From Heterocephalus glaber (lineage: Eukaryota; Chordata; Mammalia; Rodentia; Bathyergidae): a stretch of DNA of 64,000 bases. How positions within the stretch are numbered: the stretch's first letter is position 1; every line of letters begins with the position of its first letter. Position numbers and translations under genes: made by a program. Under the pieces are notes generated by a model. That model searched no databases and was not told the DNA's origin. It was given only the letters and a program-made list of their open reading frames with translations. The stretch covers positions 11,985,021-12,049,020 of the forward strand of contig NW_004624776.1 of NCBI RefSeq assembly GCF_000247695.1. Reading direction: 5' to 3'. Shown here in pieces: positions 53,608 to 64,000 of this stretch.

Positions 53608-54931
53608 AAAAGAAGTTGATGTGCCTCCATGGGAATCTTTTCAGAAACTGAAAGGACTTTACTAGCATACTTTTATAATACGATAAGCCCTATCCAGGTT
53701 CCCTATTTGCCTCAGTGGCCAGACAGCTAAGAATTAATATTCCTATGGAGTTGCTTCAGCCTCTTTTGAGTGGTATAATCAGAGCTGCCAACTAGGGCTG
53801 CCCAGTTATTTCACGTCTGTCCAGTTGAGGGTAGGATCACTGTGCCCTGGAAGCTGCCAATCTCTGTCTACCCCCCAAGGGGCAGCAGCCTCTCAGCTCC
53901 ACCTGTGGGGCCATTGCCATGGATGCTTGAAGTGTTCAAGATAAACAGGAAATCCAGATTTATGTATAAAAGCTTCCAATATTTAAATACGGCAATAAAT
54001 CCATGTGTGTGGAAGTCCTATACCAGGCTAAATCCAATGGGGCTAATTTCTGCTCAAGAGCAGAAAATATCTAATGTATGTTTTGGTTTGATTTTGTCAT
54101 TGGACTGCTTAGTTTTTTCTTTTCTTTCTGCTCTCATTTCTTTTCTATTTTCTCTTTCTTTTTGCTCTTCCATTTTTTGAGAAGTAGGGAATTATGTTAC
54201 ATGTGTTCTTTTCATCCTGCCCAGACCCATCTTCCTCTCCCTTCCTCTGTGTCCTGGGACTATCAGGCTCTCTTGTTTTGTGACTTTCACTGGGAGACCC
54301 TGGTAGAGTTCAAGGTGTGAAAAAGGTGAGATTGGAATACAGGTTTCCCTAGATCCACCCCTTCAGGGCTTCTTACAGGTCTTGGCTAAAGTCAGGCAGT
54401 GCTGCCCACAGCTGCCTGCTCTCTCCAATCCCCAGAATCTGCCTCTTTGTTCTTGCCACCTCTAGGGAAGCTGAGCTGTGGAGCCTCAGCATTTTCACCA
54501 GAATCATAGTCTCCTTCCACTCTGCCTAAATCTTTGTGCATAGCCACCTTGTTAAACTTTCCTCTGTTCTCTAATTTGAGGGTCCACTTGCTTCCTACCA
54601 GAGCCTGTGATTATACTCAAAGTAGAATATAAGAAGCCTTCAGGGTTGTTTATGTGAACAGAATGTACATAATATAGCAGTCTCAGAGCATGAGTCCTGG
54701 CAATATGGACGGGAAACCATCTCTAGAGCATAAACAGGGGACTCATCTCGACTTTCATGCAACAAATCAGGTTCAGTTCCTAGGACGTGATTTTGAACCC
54801 TCGATTTAAAAAAGTGTGTGGCATTTTCATGCAGAACAGCATTTATCTCACAAGAACAATGCAGAACATATGCCTTAGAAGTGGAGTGAGGGAGGGATTT
54901 AACAGAAGCCTTCCTTGCTGGCCGTGCCCAT
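53608..54931. other. Unique DNA
   Basis: A CTTT-rich tract covers about 54,115-54,180. Open frames of 80-112 codons on both strands show no recognised domain. Confidence 0.4.
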
Positions 54932-54933
54932 AA

Positions 54934-55015
54934 TTTTTTTTTTTTTTTTGTACCGGGGATCAAACTCGGGACCTTGCGCTTGTGAGGCAGGCGGTGGAAC
55001 TAAATCCCCTGCCAC
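54934..55015 (-). mobile_element. Young tRNA-derived (ID-like) SINE with A-box deletion
   Basis: Minus-strand copy: 16-T run, then 'gtaccggggatcaaactcgggaccttgcgcttgtgaggcaggcggtggaac' and 'taaatcccct'. Compared with its relatives, the eight bases CACTGAGC between GTGGAAC and TAAATCC are missing, which removes part of the Pol III A box. Confidence 0.88.
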
Positions 55016-56092
55016 AACTGTTATTTTCTGTTGCTGTGGTTCACTTTTCCTTGGCTTCTCACTCACTGAAATGCAGTCTGAGGGACTCTGGGCAGTAGAG
55101 AGCAGTGTTTAAGAGGAAGTGATATTAAATTGGATCCATTCTTGTTGTAGTTCCACATCCTGTCATTTTACCTGTGTGGCTGTGGACAGGAGACTTATTC
55201 TGTGTAAGTGTCAACCTCTCAAGGTGGTGGCAAGGACTAAAGAAGCAAATGTCCAGAAGACACCATGGCTCCTGGCACAGGGGTTCCCCTGAAAATGGAG
55301 GAGATTATTAACCAATCAAACCCATGGGCCAGGAAGCTGTTAAAATCTGCACAGTCAGTCAGTTAATGGGGCCGCCTGCCCATTCACAGCACACAGTAAG
55401 CTTCATTCTGTGCAATGCAGAATGCAGAATCACCCTCCAGGTCATCGCAGAAAGACCGAGTTGTGTTCAGTCTAGTCTTTCCCCACTATTTCCACGTTTG
55501 GAAAATTCCTACAGCATTTCTCAGCTCCAGCCTTTTGGCACTTCTCCCATTTTGCATTTCTGGAAGATTGCAGACAGTAGCTCTGAAGTAACATCTGCGC
55601 ATCCCATTCATAGCCTGCATTCATGGTCCCCTCCATCTGCTGACCCAAACTCATTCAAGACATCATGCTGATTCCTTTGCTCTTTCACAGCTTTGGGTCT
55701 GCAGTTCTCATTTTATATGCCAGTTCCTGTGAAAAGCTCATTCTCCCAAAGTACTCTTAACTTGCCAGGATGACAGATTTCACCTTAAAATCAGTGTGTC
55801 ACTTGCTGGGACCAGAAGACCAAACCTACCAAGCTGGAAGAAAGGAGGATCTAGTAAAACCAACAGACAATAAAGGGAAAGGGAATTGAACCCTCTCTTG
55901 GAAGCCATTGCTACCTTTGTATGTAAAGTGAGACTTGATTCTTAAATATTGGACTATGGACCCCCCCCCATAACTATCCATTAGCCTCTCATTCATGGGT
56001 AACTTGGTACAAATAGTCACAAACCAGAATGATAAGCAGTCACTCTCCTGCAAAGTGACCCTCGGGTGCCTTATCTATAAGTGTGAAATACA
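55016..56092. other. Unique DNA
   Basis: Eight-C run at 55,961-55,969. A 115-codon plus frame (55,324-55,671) has no recognised features. No repeat recognised. Confidence 0.4.
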
Positions 56093-56640
56093 ATCACCAA
56101 TATCTTAGCTGGCACTTGTTGAGTACAGTGGCCCAGGGATGGGTTCAGGAACTCCTGGGGCTCCAAAATCTACAGATGCTCAAATCCCTTGTAAATGGGG
56201 ATGTATGGCAAAATGGCATAGTATTTTCAGAGAGCCTATATATATCCTCCTGTATACTTCAAATAATCCCTAGGTGGTTACCTAGCTTACCTACTAATTA
56301 CCGAATACCTAAAACAATATAAAATGCTATGTAACTAGCTGTTATACTATATTGTTTAGGGAATAATGACAAGGTTAAAGGAGCCTGTACATGTTCAGTA
56401 TAGATGCAATTTCTTCCAAATATTTTCCACGAATAGTTGGTTGGACCTGCAGATGTGAACCCATGGATATGCAGGGCTGACTGCACTGACCATGTGCGAG
56501 CACTTTATGAAGATCATCATTTAATTCTGCCAAACAAACTTGTGAAATAGAAACTCTTGTAACAACACTTTTCTGATGACAGTGTGGTAGAGCTGGAGTC
56601 CCATTGCCCAGTGGTACATGGTGAGGGCTACATAGGAAGA
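56093..56640 (+). repeat. MIR SINE split by a DNA transposon
   Basis: 5' piece 'atatcttagctggcacttgttgagta' (56,098-56,125) and 3' piece 'tgaccatgtgcgagcactttatgaagatcatcatttaattctgcc' (56,487 on) join into one MIR once the element between them is removed. Confidence 0.65.
56126..56483 (+). mobile_element. MER2-like (TcMar-Tigger) DNA transposon
   Basis: Starts CAGTGGCCC and ends GGGCTGACTG, imperfect inverted repeats. TA at 56,124-56,125 and CA (worn TA) at 56,484-56,485. Inside: 'ccaaaatctacagatgctcaaatccc', 'tatactatattgtttagggaataatgacaagg', 'tgtacatgttcagtatagatgcaa'. About 358 bases, non-autonomous. Confidence 0.8.
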
Positions 56641-57422
56641 GAGGTCACCTCTCTGTACCAGCTCTCAGAGAGACACAGAGCAGGCCCCAGGAAGGTGGGC
56701 ATCACCTGATCAGCACCCTGGTGTGTGAAGAGGCACAGGGAAGCCCAGATTTGAGTGTCCCAGGGCAGATATGGCAGGATCCCTGAACATCAGGGAAAAA
56801 GAGCATCCCCAGTCTGTGGGCTACAAAGACCCTGGGGTATAAATGAGCTCAACACTTCTGAGAAGCTTTGAGAAGGCCTGCTCCATTGCAGCTGTGGGAC
56901 GGAGGGAATAGATGTGATCAGAGAAATTGGCAAGGGCTGAGGTGGCTTGAGGAGTGAGGCCTAGAGGAAGGAGGTTAGGTTACTCAAGTAACAAGTGTTG
57001 TCCTCAGAAACAATTACTATCCTTCTTGTGGTACTCTGCTCAGTTCCTGCAAGAATGAGTTACAAAAGAGGGAGCTGGACCCTTGAATCTTTCTGGCTTC
57101 CTGTCTCACAACGTGATCACTAAGCACACACTTTTGATCAGCCACTGTGGTGCCATCCTGCAGGAGGCCTTCACCAGAGGCTGAACTGATGGGGCTGCCT
57201 GATTTTGGACTTTCTGCTTCCAGGATTGTCAGCTACAGAAACCTCTTTTCTTTACAAAGTATCCAGCTAATTTTGATAAGCAGAAGAAAACAAAGTAAAA
57301 CAGGAATATTATATGCTGGGGAACATGTTGGGGGATAAGAGCAAGAGAATTCTGTGAGTCACATGAAGTTTATGATGGTCATTAGATGTCCTCTTGGGTA
57401 TGTCACTTGGCCACACCCCTAG
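56641..57422. other. Unique DNA
   Basis: Purine-rich and moderately G+C. No gene or repeat supported. Confidence 0.4.
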
Positions 57423-57841
57423 TGATGGTTAATTTTATGTGTCAACTCTCCTGGGTCAGGATGCTCAGATGTTTGGTCAGGCGTGACCCTGGATTTTGCT
57501 GTGAAGACATTTGTGAAGATGAAGTTAACATTTAAATCAGTAGATGGTGAGTAAAGTGGATTACACTCTATAATGTGGGCTGATCTCATTGAATCAGTGG
57601 AAGGCCTTAAGAGAAAATAAACAGGGGTCCTCCAGGAAGAAAGAATTTTGCTAGGAGTCTGTCTCTGGACTTGAGCTGCAACATCAGCTTTCTCCTGAGT
57701 CTCCAGCCTCCCCCGCTGCCCTCCAAGTTTCAGACTTGACTTCTGAAATCATATAAGTCGATTCCCTAAATCAAATTCTGTCCTTACAAATACATACATA
57801 CCATACTGATTCTGTTTCTCTGGAGAATCTTGATTATTAGA
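57423..57841 (+). mobile_element. MLT2-type ERVL LTR, sense
   Basis: Starts TGATGGTTAATTTTATGTG and ends 'gattctgtttctctggagaatcttgattatta'. The middle has 'gaagttaacatttaaatcagtagatggtgagtaaagtgg', 'atgtgggctgatctcattgaatcagtggaaggcc'. Complete solo LTR. Confidence 0.85.
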
Positions 57842-57929
57842 CCACTCTAAACTCAGAGAAAAGAGGCTACAATTAGAAATTCAGGAGTCATCAACATATA
57901 ACCAAAGCTATGCAAGAGAAATAATATGC

Positions 57930-58205
57930 AAGCCATATAATTAAAATTTTTCTAGTAGTCATATTTTTAAAAAGGAAAATAAGCAGATGACATTACTTTT
58001 GACATAATATCTATGTATTGGATCCAAAATTTTATCATTTTAACATGTAATGAGTTTAAAAACTAATATTTTACAATTCCTGCTATACTAAGTCTTCAAA
58101 ATCTGGCATATTTTACACTAACACATCTCAGTTTGGACTTGCCTCATTTCAAGTCTTCAGTAGCCACATGTGGCAGGTGGCTGCCATATTGGATAGCTCA
58201 AGGGA
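57930..58205 (+). repeat. Old DNA-transposon fragment (family not assigned)
   Basis: 'aaaatttttctagtagtcatatttttaaaaagg', 'attttatcattttaacatgtaatgag', 'catttcaagtcttcagtagccacatgtggcaggtggctgccatattggatag' match a familiar hAT-like mammalian repeat. Confidence 0.5.
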
Positions 58206-58904
58206 GGATGGGCTTGAAATCTCTGGAGTGGGGTGGGATCAACTAAAATGCATGCACCTGCAGCTAGAGAAGAGCAGAGGACAGAGTCAAGATTTGAGTC
58301 CCAGACTCTGAACTATAAGAGGGTTCAGAAAAGAACCTGAAATAGAGGGTCCAAGAAAGCCAATGAAAAGTGGGATGCCAAGGAAGCCAAGGAGAAAAGA
58401 CATCATCAATGGTCAATAAGATGCAGGTTAAGAAGTAAGCACTGGAATCAGCCAGATGGAGGTCACTGGTGACTTTGACAAGAGCGGGACACTGAGTTGA
58501 GCAACTATTTAAGAGAAGTGCGGGTGAGGAGGTGTAGATTGAGAGTACAGAGGACCCCTTGGAGGAGAGGAGACTGACACTGAAGAGGGCAGAACCAGGG
58601 GTCACGCCTGGAGCAAATGTAGGAACCAAGGCATTGTGTTTAGGCAAGAGATCTTAGAGCACTGCTTGAGTGCCCGCTAGAGTGATTCAGTAGAGAAGGA
58701 GAAATGATCGATGGAGCAAGAGAGAGGAGACAAATGTGCAAGTGAAGTGTTCAAGCCAGTGATAGGGTCATCCTTTACTGTCAGTGGAAGGTGGGGACAG
58801 TGCATGCATAGGTGCTGATGTGTCAGAGTGGAGCGGGGAAGATGAGGTAGTGCTTCCTTCGTGGGTGAGCATTTATAAGGGGAAGAAATGTAGGGTACAG
58901 CTAT
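58206..58904. other. Purine-rich DNA, possibly an old repeat
   Basis: G/A-rich on the plus strand, in the style of the old repeats at 9,130 and 10,985 but unreadable. The 127-codon minus frame (58,264-58,647) is a by-product of the strand asymmetry. Confidence 0.35.
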
Positions 58905-59255
58905 GGCTTGGATGTATCCCCCAGAGCTCATGTGTTGGAAATGTAATCTCCAATGCAGGTAATGTTGGGAGGTGAGGCCTAATAAGAAGTGATTGGATCA
59001 TGGTTTTCCCTCATGCATAGATTAATGTCTTTATCCTGGGAGTGGGTTAGTAGTCACGAGTGTGGGTTGTTTAAAAAGAAGTGTGACCTTGTCTTATGCT
59101 TTTGCCCTTCTGTCTTCTGCCAGGGGATGGTAAAAGAAGCCAGTAGCAGTCTCTTGGACTTAGCCTCCAGAAATATGAGCCAAATACATTTCTATTGTTT
59201 ATAAATTACACAGTCTGTGGTATTCTGTGATAGCAGCAGAAAGATAAAAGAGAGA
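58905..59255 (+). mobile_element. MaLR-type LTR, sense
   Basis: 'ggatgtatcccccagagctcatgtgttggaaatgtaatctcc', 'gttgggaggtgaggcctaataagaagtgattggatcatgg', 'gccttgtcttatgcttttgccc'-like, 'aaatatgagccaaatacatttctattgtttataaattacacagtctgtgg' in sense order. Confidence 0.8.
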
Positions 59256-59289
59256 AAAAACCTTCCAGAGTGGCAGACAGAGTGACCAG

Positions 59290-59440
59290 GTAAAATGGCT
59301 TTCAGACCTGAATACACATTATTATTCCCCAGGGAGCTTTTGAAATACATAGAAGGGAGGGCTCTGCCACAGATCACTTGAATTAGAATCTTTTGGATGA
59401 AATCATAGGAACCAGTATTTGATTTGCATTTTTTGATTCA
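59290..59440 (+). repeat. Probable hAT DNA-transposon fragment
   Basis: 'ccccagggagcttttgaaatacata', 'gatcacttgaattagaatcttttgg' and 'aggaaccagtatttgatttgcatttttt' follow the 'cacctggggagcttgttaaa..agaatctgcattt' pattern. Weak. Confidence 0.4.
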
Positions 59441-59639
59441 AACAAATATAGTTTTCAAGTTATCACAAAATTTTCCACAAAAATTTACAATCAACAAAAT
59501 ATTTTTCCTAATTTTTCATGTAGCAATTTCATGGTTTCATTGATACACTATGCAATAATAAGCTTTCATTAGTCCCTCAAAATGATGATATAAATAGTCT
59601 GTACATCCTACCATAGAAAAAAAAAAACGAACCCAAGAT

Positions 59640-60174
59640 TCCCAATTATTTCATAGAAGCCGGGCACACTTTTGGTGACCCCAATAAGAACCCTCTTGTG
59701 CAAGCTGGGAGCTGTGCATCTTCCAGAAACAGGGCTTCCTGCAGCCTGGGCAGGAAGAGCAAGGCCCGAGGACCACATGACTGCTGCACCTCAAGGCAAG
59801 GACAAGGGAGGAATGCGGTGGGGAGGTAGGGAACCCTCAGTCCTTGACCACTGGAGACACTACAGTACAAGGACAACTGGGCTGGCTCCACATCCACCCC
59901 AGAAACTCAGCGAGTTACAGCTCTGCTTCCAGGTTCTACAGCAGCAATTTGGCTGTGAATGTTTTGCTTTTAACTGTTGTTCAGGTGAGATTGCCTCTGA
60001 AGACATGAAATTGAAGAGCATTAGAAACATTTTCCACCCAGTGCTGAGGAGCAGAGCCACCCCAGCCCAGAGGAGGTGAAACTTCCAGGGTGCCATACCA
60101 CTGCCACCAGCATCGAGGAGGTGACCTGCTTGGGCACCAGCAGCACACATTCCCTGCCCCCCCGCCACATTGAA
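59640..60174 (+). other. Probable 5' UTR/promoter region of the terminal L1
   Basis: G+C rises sharply at about 59,640 from the AT-rich DNA to its left, and the G+C-rich, CpG-containing sequence leads straight to the ORF1 start at 60,175. This is the expected place and composition of an L1 5' UTR. The left boundary is a composition change, not a seen target-site duplication. The overlapping open frames of 81-136 codons on both strands are not considered genes. Confidence 0.5.
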
Positions 60175-61242
60175 ATGAGAAGACACTTAAACAAGTCTCA
60201 AAACCAGACTCCCAAGTCATGTAAAGCAACCCCAGAGGGAAACAAGATGGAACAATCTGATACTCAACCACCCAGATTTCCTGAACTAGCAACAAAAGAC
60301 AATCTGGGAAAAATGAAATGAGAAATAATTTCTCAGACAACTGCAGAGATTGTGCCCATAATGGAAGACATAATAATTCTAGAGAGGACACAGATTAAAA
60401 AAAATAGAGGAACTGAAGAATATGATAGAATCCCAACACAGGAAACAAATGTTTTTCCCAACAGGAAACATCTGTTTTCCTTAAAACAGATGGAAACAGA
60501 TTTCCACGAGATTAAAAACTCCATTGAAAGTTTACGCAGCAGAATGGGCCAATGTGAGGACAGAATTTTAGATACGGAAGATAAGATTGCAATTAGTGAC
60601 CAGGAAAAGAAAATTGCTTTAAATAGTAAGAGACCTCAAGAAATCAATCCAGGAGCTGCTAGATGATGCAAAGAAGAATAACATAAGACTGATCAGAGTC
60701 AATGAAGAAACAAGAGAGAGTGCAGGCGACATAAAAAAAACTGTTCAAAGAAGTGATGCCAGACAACTTCCCAAGGAGGGGAAAAGAACTTGACATACAA
60801 ATAAGTGAGGCATATAGGACTCTAACTAGCCATGATCAAAAAAATCTACATGTAGGCATATAATAGTTAAGATTCCAGAAACCCAACAGAAGAACAAAAT
60901 TCTACAAGCAGTTAGAGAAAAGAAACAAATCACACAAAGAAAAGCCCATCAGGATCACGCCAGACTTCACAACACAAACCCTCAAGGCAAGAAGAGATTG
61001 GAGTGACATTTCAAGCTCTAAAGGAAAACAGCCTCCAACCCAGATTGATGTACCCTGCAAAACTATCTTTCAAAATGGATGGAGAAATAAGATACTTTCA
61101 TGACAAAGAGCACCTTAGGAACTTCATAAATACCAAACCAGCACTCAAAAAAATTTTAGACAATACCCTAGGAAAAGACAATGAGTATCACAAACCCAGG
61201 AAGCCCAGCAGAATGAATCCATTGGGCACAACAAGAAATTAA
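60175..61242 (+). pseudogene. L1 ORF1 remnant (RNA-binding protein)
   Basis: ORF1p binds L1 RNA as a trimer and acts as a nucleic-acid chaperone. The likely start is the ATG at 60,175. It is followed by a basic, polar N-terminus, then a coiled-coil-like stretch (about 60,480-60,640), an RRM region and the C-terminal domain (about 61,005-61,160, with LQPRLMYPAKLSFKMDGEIR). The frame is broken by a TGA at 60,319-60,321 and frameshifts near 60,640, in the A-run near 60,735 and near 61,000. The stop at 61,240-61,242 looks original. It cannot make a full protein. Confidence 0.8.
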
Positions 61243-61335
61243 ATGCAAAGTGGGAGAATCCAATAAAAAGAAAAAGTCATGACAAGCATAAGTCAATATA
61301 ACTGTAATGATATAGGCAATATAAGTCAATGATAA

Positions 61336-64000
61336 GTATCAGTAATAACCATCAATGTTAATGGTCTCAATTCAACAATCAAAAGAAATAGACTGGCAGA
61401 ATGGGTCAAGAAGCAAGATCCACCAATATGCTACATACAAGAAGCACACTTAATTCAAAAAGAAACTCATAGACTGAAAGTTAAAGGGTGGAAAACAATA
61501 ATCCATGCAACAGGAACCCCCCAAAAAGCAAGAGTAGCTATCCTCTTTGCAGATCAAGTGGATTTCAAACCAACACTGATTAAGAGAGACAAAGAAGGAC
61601 ACTACATCCTTGTAAAGGGAAGAATCCAAGAGGAAGAGATGACAATCATAAATATCTATGCACCAAACACTAGTGCACCCAACCATATAAACCAAATACT
61701 AATGGACATGAAAAATCAAATAAGCACTAATTCAATAGTAGTGGGGAACCTCAATACCCCACTGAAACAAATAGATAGATCAACTAGACAAAAAATAAGC
61801 AACAAAATACTAGAACTCAATCAAACTCTTGAACAAGTGAATTTAATAGATATTTACAGAGTGTTTCACCCCACAAAATCAGAATACACATTCTTTTCAG
61901 CTGCACATAGGTCATTCTCCAAAATAGACCACATACTCACACATAGAACATGTTTAAGTAAGTGCAAAGGAATTGAAGTTATCCCCTGTATATTATCAGA
62001 CCATAGTGTGATGGAATTGGAGATCAATAGCAAAAGAAACTGTAAGAATTTCATAAACACATGGAAATTGAACAACACACTTCTGAATAACTAATGGATC
62101 ACAGAGGAAATTAAAGAAGAAATCAGATATTTCTTACAATTAAATGACAATGCCAGTACAACATATCAGAATCTATGGGACACAATGAAAGCAGTCTTAG
62201 GAGGGAAATTCACAGCAATGAATACTCATATTAGGAAAACAGAGCAAGCCCAATTAAATAACCTGATGCTGCACCTCAAGCTTCTAGAAAAAGAAGAACA
62301 GGACAAACCCAAAGCTCATACAAGGGAGGAAATTATAAAGATCAGAGAAGAAATCAATGCAATGGAGACTAAGAGAATGATACCAAAAAATCAATGAAGC
62401 AAAGAGTTGGTTTTTGGAAAGAATCAACAAAATTGAGAAACCCTTAGCCAACCTTATCAGAAAAAGAAAAGGCCCAAATCCATGCAGTTAGGAATAAAAA
62501 GGGTGAAATTACAACAGACCCAGCACAAATCCAGAGGATCAATACCTACTTCGAGAACCTATACTACACTAAGATGGAAAACACAGAAGAAATGGACAGA
62601 TTCCCAGATACATATGAATTACCAATGTTGAACGAAGAAGACCTAAAAATTCTAAACAACCCAAAATCAATCAATGAAATTGAAAACATAATTAAAAATT
62701 TACCAACTAAGAAAAGCCTAGGTCCTGATGGCTTCACAGCTGAATTCTACAAGACATTTAGAGACGAACTACTGCCACTACTGTTTAAACTCTTCAAAAG
62801 TGAAACTGAAAGGAAAGCAATACTCCCGAAATCATTCCTGGAAGCAAGCATCACCTTGATCCCCAAAGCAGAGAAAGACCCAACCGAAAAGGAGAACTAT
62901 AGGCCAATCTCACTAATGAACATAGGTGCAAAAATCCTTAATAAGATATTGGCACATAGAATTCAGAAGATCATCAAAAAGATCATACACCTTGACTAAG
63001 TAGGATTCAGCCAGGGATGCAAGGATGGTTCGACATACGCAAATCAATCAGTGTAATACACTTTATCAATAGAGCCAAGGACAAAAACCATATAATCATC
63101 TCAATTGATGCAGAAAAAGCATTTGACAAAATCCAACACACATTTATGATAAAAAAAAAACCTACAAAAAATTGGAATAAACGGTCTCAATCTGTTAAAG
63201 GCCATTTATGAAAAACCAACAGCCAATATTATACTAAATGGTCAAAAACTGAAATCCTTCACACTAAAATCTGGAATAAGACAAGGATGTCCACTATTGC
63301 CACTCCTGTTCAATATAGTCTTGGAAACATTAGCCACAACAATTAGACAAGAGAAAGGAATAAAGATAGGAAATGAAGCAAATTGTCATTATTTGCAGAT
63401 GACATTATATTCTATGTAGAAGACCCCAAGAACTCCACCAAAAGTCTTCTAGATTTAATGAACAAATTCACAACACACAAAAATCAATAGCTTTCCTCTA
63501 CATGAACAACAGACTCACTGAGATAGAAATAGGGCAAACAATTCCTTTCCCAGTAGCATCCAAAAAACTGAAATACCTAGGAATCAACCTAAGAAAAAAA
63601 ATCAAAAATCTTTTCTCTGAAAACTATAGCACTCTGAAAAGAGAGACTGATGATTATATCAGAAAATGGAAAGACATCTCCTGCTCCTGGGCAGGAATAA
63701 TCAACATAGTGAAAATGGCTATACTTCCAAAATTGCTATATAGATTCTCTGCAATCCCAATTGAAATTCCAGCAGCATACTCCATGGACCTTCAGAAAAC
63801 CATCCTAAAATTCATTTGGACCAAGAAGAGACCTAGAATAGCAAAAGCAATTCTAGGTAATGGAGACACGGCAGAGGTTAACTTGAAACTATACTACAAA
63901 GCTACTTTGATAAAAACAGCATGGTACTGGCAAAGAAAAAGACCTGAGGACCAGTGGAACAGATTAGAAGACACAGAAACAATCCAGACACACTCAGCCA
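61336..64000 (+). pseudogene. L1 ORF2 remnant (endonuclease and reverse transcriptase)
   Basis: Begins 93 bases after ORF1. An APE-type endonuclease frame is open from 61,336 to 62,091 with INVNGLNS, the QEAHL glutamate, SKIDHI (Asp at 61,927) and SDH (61,996-62,004). The residue equivalent to the catalytic Asp of the usual GDFNTPL motif is Asn (AAC, 61,747-61,749). TAA at 62,092-62,094 replaces a Gln codon. Frameshifts occur near 62,388, 62,480, 63,010, 63,150 and 63,385. A second in-frame TAA is at 62,997-62,999. RT motifs remain readable: motif [11 protein letters not shown] near 63,107, RQGCPL near 63,279, FADD at 63,392-63,403. About 30 bases appear deleted near 63,480. It continues past the window edge. 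Confidence 0.9.

Noticed and set aside
59672..60391. Overlapping frames of 81-136 codons on both strands
   Set aside because: They lie in the G+C-rich probable L1 5' UTR and ORF1 start, and run on both strands over the same bases; no family resemblance.
61450..61695. Minus-strand frames inside the terminal L1 (also 61,866-62,078)
   Set aside because: Antisense shadows of the ORF2 endonuclease region.
1..64000. CRISPR array, bacterial operon, rRNA gene or prophage
   Set aside because: No regularly spaced repeats or prokaryotic features; the whole window has mammalian repeat content.

Overview
This is a stretch of mammalian nuclear DNA, almost certainly from a rodent. The strongest evidence is the SINE content. 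It has B1 elements carrying the 29-base internal duplication typical of rodent B1, B4-type B1+ID fusions, and eleven copies of a young tRNA-derived (ID-like) SINE with good Pol III A and B boxes, several flanked by perfect target-site duplications. MIR, L2, old L1M, MLT1/MLT2/MST-type LTRs and Tigger/Charlie DNA transposon remnants are the usual eutherian background. The young SINE does not look murid; a non-murid rodent such as a beaver or its relatives fits best, but that is inference.

Layout. Positions 1-400 are a CpG-rich island with GC boxes and two CCAAT boxes in opposite orientation, so very probably a promoter. I cannot assign its gene, and no later segment can be called an exon with confidence. 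About 0.4-59.6 kb is non-coding, intron-like or intergenic DNA filled with interspersed repeats. None of the 60-156 codon open frames there looks like a known protein family. A 240-base assembly gap lies at 12,798-13,037. From about 59.6 kb to the right edge runs one sense-strand LINE-1 with a GC-rich 5' region, a broken ORF1 and a broken ORF2 (endonuclease and reverse transcriptase). It continues beyond the window.

What stands out. A solo LTR at 29.85-30.37 kb (minus strand) has a TATA box and a polyadenylation signal in the right places. Two other loci (3.6-3.8 kb and 53.5-53.6 kb) are flanked by target-site duplications and begin at the base expected to be the start of that LTR family's transcript; the 53.5 kb copy ends in poly(A) just after its AATAAA. 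They look like L1-style retrocopies of short LTR RNAs. Other layered insertions include a B1 inside a Tigger-like transposon that keeps a trace of its DNA-binding domain, a MER2-like element inside a MIR, a MER5A-like element inside an older repeat, an LTR inside an MLT1, and an unidentified insert of about 190 bases inside an old L1. I found no CRISPR array, rRNA gene or functional tRNA gene, and no evidence of a novel gene system. Repeat family names come from recognising consensus-like sequence by eye, so subfamilies and exact ends are approximate.
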